Assembly: GCF_900176255.2 (NCBI RefSeq)
Contig: NZ_FXEG02000001.1
Coordinates: forward strand, 310,001 to 374,000
DNA: 64,000 bases
Reading direction: 5' to 3'
DNA from: Mycobacterium ahvazicum
GTDB taxonomy: Bacteria; Actinomycetota; Actinomycetes; Mycobacteriales; Mycobacteriaceae
Position numbers and translations under genes: made by a program. Of this stretch, positions 61,475 to 64,000 are shown piece by piece; position 1 is the stretch's first letter; each line of letters starts with the position of its first letter. Under the pieces are notes generated by a model that saw only the letters and a program-made list of their open reading frames with translations, did not search any database and was not told where the DNA came from.

Positions 61475-63012
61475 GCGGCGCTGTGTCCGGCGATCCGGCT
61501 GCCCAGGTCGACGAACTCGTGGCGGCGATCGGGCCGCGGCTGGAGTCGCCCGTGGTCAGCCGCCGCGACGTCGTCCTGGTGACCGGCCCGTGGATGGCCG
61601 GCGTGACGGGGGTGGCCACCGCGCTGAGCGAGCGGCTGCCCGCGCACAAGTTCGTCGAGTCGACGGATCTGCAGCCCGGCGAGGCGCCGACGGCGGTGGT
61701 GTTCGTCGTCTCCGCGGCCGCCGAACTCACCGCGTCGGACTGCGCGCTGCTCGACGCCGCTTGCGAGCACACCGACGTCGTCGTCGCGGTGGTCTCGAAG
61801 ATCGACGTGCACCGCGCCTGGCGCGAGGTACTGAGCGCCAACCGCGACAAGCTCGCCGCACATGCGCCGCGCTACGCCCAGGTGCCGTGGGTCGGTGCGG
61901 CCGCCGCGCCCGAGCTGGGCGAGCCGCAGCTGGACGAATTGGTCGACACCGTCGCGGAGCAACTCGACGCAACTGATGTCGGGCGCCGAAATCGATTGCG
62001 AGCCTGGGAATCCCGACTTCAAACGGTCGCGCGGCGGTTCGATCGCGACGCCGACGGCGCCGGACGGCGGGCCCGGGTCGACGCGCTGCGCGAGGAGCGC
62101 AGCACCGCGTTGCGGGAGCGTCGGCAAGCGAAATCCGAGCGCACCATCCGGATGCGCGGCCAGACCCAGCAGGCGCGCGTCCAGCTGTCGCACTTCGCGC
62201 TGAACCGATGCTCGTCGGTGCGCAGCGAGCTGCAATCCGACGCCGCGCATCTGCCCCGGCGCGACATGGCCGGATTCGAGGCGCACGCGCGGGGCCGGGC
62301 CGCAGAGGTGGTCAGCGAGGTGAACGAGGGCACCACCACCCAGCTCGACGACGTCGCGCGCGAGCTGGATCTGCCGATGGAGTTACCGCCGATCGAGCAG
62401 CTGCCCACCGTCGACGTCGCCCCGCCCCCGCTGAAATCCCGGCGGCAGGAGACCTGGCTGATGCTGCTGCTCGGCGTCGGGTTCGGGGTGGGCGTCGCGT
62501 TGACGCTGTCGCGGCTGGTCGCTGGTGTCGCCCGTCGACTGAATCCGGCGCTGGAAGTCGCCGGCGCGGTGGTGTGCGTGGTGGTCGGCGTGGCGGTCAC
62601 CGCGCTCGTGGTCAAACTGCGCGCCCTGCTGCGCGACCGCGCGCTGCTGGACCGCTGGACGGCAGATCTGACGTCGGCGCTGAAATCCGTCGTTGAGGAG
62701 CTGGTCGCCACCCGCGTGCTGGCCGCCGAGTCGCTGCTGAGCACCGGGCTGGTCGCGCACGACGAGGCCGAGAACACCCAGGTGTCCGAACAGGTCAGCG
62801 TGATCGACACCGAGCTGCGCGAGCACGCCATCGCCACGGCGCGGGCCACCGCCGCCCGGGACCGGGAGATGCCGACGGTTCAGGCCGCGCTGGACGCCGT
62901 GCGTGCAGAACTCGGAGAACCGGGTATTCCCCGCGACGATGATTCCGCCGGAGACGCCGGCGGGGCAGAGAACGTCAAAACGGCTTGGAGGAGCGCGGAT
63001 GAAGAAGAATAG
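61471..63012 (+). CDS. Membrane-anchored P-loop-like protein (Rv0210 homologue)
   Basis: Predicted 513-residue protein (Rv0210 is 492 aa). The N-terminal region resembles the preceding gene: a degenerate nucleotide loop VTGPWMAGVTGVATAL (about residues 38-53) and VSKIDVHRAW in place of NKxD (about 110). A basic helical segment (about 185-250) and two transmembrane helices (about 330-350 and 358-378) form a hairpin inside long helices, a layout like bacterial dynamin-like proteins. The ATG overlaps the previous stop. The pair lies just upstream of pckA. Function unknown; membrane remodelling is a guess. Confidence 0.83.
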   Translation: MSGAVSGDPAAQVDELVAAIGPRLESPVVSRRDVVLVTGPWMAGVTGVATALSERLPAHKFVESTDLQPGEAPTAVVFVVSAAAELTASDCALLDAACEHTDVVVAVVSKIDVHRAWREVLSANRDKLAAHAPRYAQVPWVGAAAAPELGEPQLDELVDTVAEQLDATDVGRRNRLRAWESRLQTVARRFDRDADGAGRRARVDALREERSTALRERRQAKSERTIRMRGQTQQARVQLSHFALNRCSSVRSELQSDAAHLPRRDMAGFEAHARGRAAEVVSEVNEGTTTQLDDVARELDLPMELPPIEQLPTVDVAPPPLKSRRQETWLMLLLGVGFGVGVALTLSRLVAGVARRLNPALEVAGAVVCVVVGVAVTALVVKLRALLRDRALLDRWTADLTSALKSVVEELVATRVLAAESLLSTGLVAHDEAENTQVSEQVSVIDTELREHAIATARATAARDREMPTVQAALDAVRAELGEPGIPRDDDSAGDAGGAENVKTAWRSADEEE

Positions 63013-63179
63013 ACGCTTCTGAATCGTTGTTGTGAGAAGGCTTATACCCGCCCGGGCCTTCCCCAGCAAGGGGATCGCGATAACCTGTAGCTAACGCCAC
63101 CATGTCAATATCTGTGTGGGCGACTGCATACGCAATCACAATATGCCCGCGCGTACGGAGATGAATTCAGGAGAGTTCG

Positions 63180-64000
63180 ATGACCTCAGCGACCATTCCC
63201 GGTCTAGACAACGCACCCACGAATCATCGGGGGCTGCTGGCGTGGGTAGAGGAGGTCGCCGAGCTCACCCAGCCCGACCGGGTTGTGTTCGCTGACGGCT
63301 CCGACGAGGAGTTCAACCGGCTGGCCACGCAACTCGTCGAGGCGGGCACCCTGAAGAAGCTGAACGAGGAGAAGCGGCCCAACTCCTACCTGGCGCTGTC
63401 GGACCCGTCCGACGTGGCGCGGGTGGAGTCGCGGACCTTCATCTGCTCCGAGCGCGAGATCGACGCGGGCCCGACCAACAACTGGATGGACCCCGCCGAG
63501 ATGCGGTCCACGATGAACGACCTGTACCGCGGCTGCATGCGCGGTCGCACCATGTGGGTGGTGCCGTTCTGCATGGGCCCGCTGGGTGCCGACGACCCCA
63601 AGCTGGGCGTGGAGATCACCGACTCCGAGTACGTCGTCATCTCGATGAAGGTGATGACCCGGATGGGCAAGGCGGCGCTGGAGAAGATCGGCGACGACGG
63701 CTTCTTCGTCAAGGCGATGCACTCGGTGGGCGCCCCGCTGGAGCCGGGCCAAAAAGACGTGCCGTGGCCGTGCAACGACACCAAGTACATCACCCACTTC
63801 CCCGAGACCCGCGAAATCATGAGCTACGGCTCGGGCTACGGCGGTAACGCGCTGCTGGGTAAGAAGTGCTACTCGCTGCGGATCGCTTCGGCGATGGCGC
63901 ACGACGAGGGCTGGCTGGCCGAGCACATGCTGATCCTCAAGCTGATCTCCCCGGAGAACAAGGCGTACTACTTCGCCGCCGCTTTCCCGTCGGCGTGCGG
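63180..64000 (+). CDS. pckA: GTP-dependent phosphoenolpyruvate carboxykinase PckA, 3' end cut by window
   Basis: First 273 codons of the gluconeogenic enzyme converting oxaloacetate to phosphoenolpyruvate with GTP. The sequence [14 protein letters not shown] (about residues 121-134), [29 protein letters not shown] (split near 201-230, with the substrate loop [13 protein letters not shown]) and the start of the kinase domain are clear. ATG has AGGAG 6 nt upstream. In mycobacteria PckA is needed for growth on fatty acids and cholesterol, which fits the lipid-uptake genes nearby. A 167-bp gap to the previous gene probably holds its promoter. Confidence 0.97.
   Translation, partial: MTSATIPGLDNAPTNHRGLLAWVEEVAELTQPDRVVFADGSDEEFNRLATQLVEAGTLKKLNEEKRPNSYLALSDPSDVARVESRTFICSEREIDAGPTNNWMDPAEMRSTMNDLYRGCMRGRTMWVVPFCMGPLGADDPKLGVEITDSEYVVISMKVMTRMGKAALEKIGDDGFFVKAMHSVGAPLEPGQKDVPWPCNDTKYITHFPETREIMSYGSGYGGNALLGKKCYSLRIASAMAHDEGWLAEHMLILKLISPENKAYYFAAAFPSAC

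Overview
This is chromosomal DNA of high GC content from a mycobacterium. The gene order follows the Mycobacterium tuberculosis block Rv0164 to Rv0211 (TB18.5 to pckA). A MymT-type copper metallothionein and a copper-responsive RicR, each behind a matching operator, favour a slow-growing non-tuberculous species over M. tuberculosis itself. Several genes here are foreign to the M. tuberculosis order, and Rv0188 and Rv0193c-Rv0195 are missing. I cannot name the species. Correspondence to Rv numbers rests on recognising protein sequences and gene order from memory.

Layout. (1) 66-16321: TB18.5, the divergent repressor mce1R, then the mce1 operon. That operon holds the acyl-CoA ligase fadD5, the permeases yrbE1A/B, the six Mce proteins mce1A-F and the accessory proteins mam1A-D. 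Most neighbours are coupled by 4-nt start/stop overlaps. The system imports fatty acid or mycolic acid type lipids. (2) 16359-20421: a DUF1275 membrane protein, a phosphodiester glycosidase (lprO position), an Rv0180c-type ABC-2-like membrane protein and a pirin. (3) 20435-27295: an accessory insertion with two divergent regulator/enzyme or regulator/transporter pairs, each with a palindrome between the genes, plus a REP13E12-type HNH protein and an alpha/beta hydrolase. (4) 27329-38381: sigG, monoglyceride lipase, Rv0184, Rv0185, a GH3 glucosidase, mymT, an O-methyltransferase, ilvD, ricR, an MFS pump and an L,D-transpeptidase. (5) 38378-42657: a second accessory island with a nitrilase divergent from a DUF485/ActP-like symporter/TrmB-type regulator operon. 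Two identical-architecture inverted repeats lie between them. (6) 42697-49517: a TetR regulator behind a perfect 28-bp operator-like palindrome, a molybdopterin oxidoreductase, zmp1, omamA/omamB and a small HTH protein. (7) 49514-64000: mmpL11, Rv0203 haem-binding protein, Rv0204c, Rv0205, mmpL3, Rv0207c, trmB, the paired P-loop proteins Rv0209/Rv0210 and the 5' part of pckA.

Functional themes are lipid traffic across the envelope (mce1, omamAB, mmpL3, mmpL11), haem and copper handling (mmpL11/Rv0203, mymT/ricR), and small-molecule catabolism in the two accessory islands. No rRNA, tRNA, CRISPR array, insertion sequence or prophage was seen. The points most worth following up are the nitrilase/symporter island with its paired operators, the 57-bp tandem repeat inside mam1A, the missing start codon of yrbE1A, and the palindromes that pair with local regulators.
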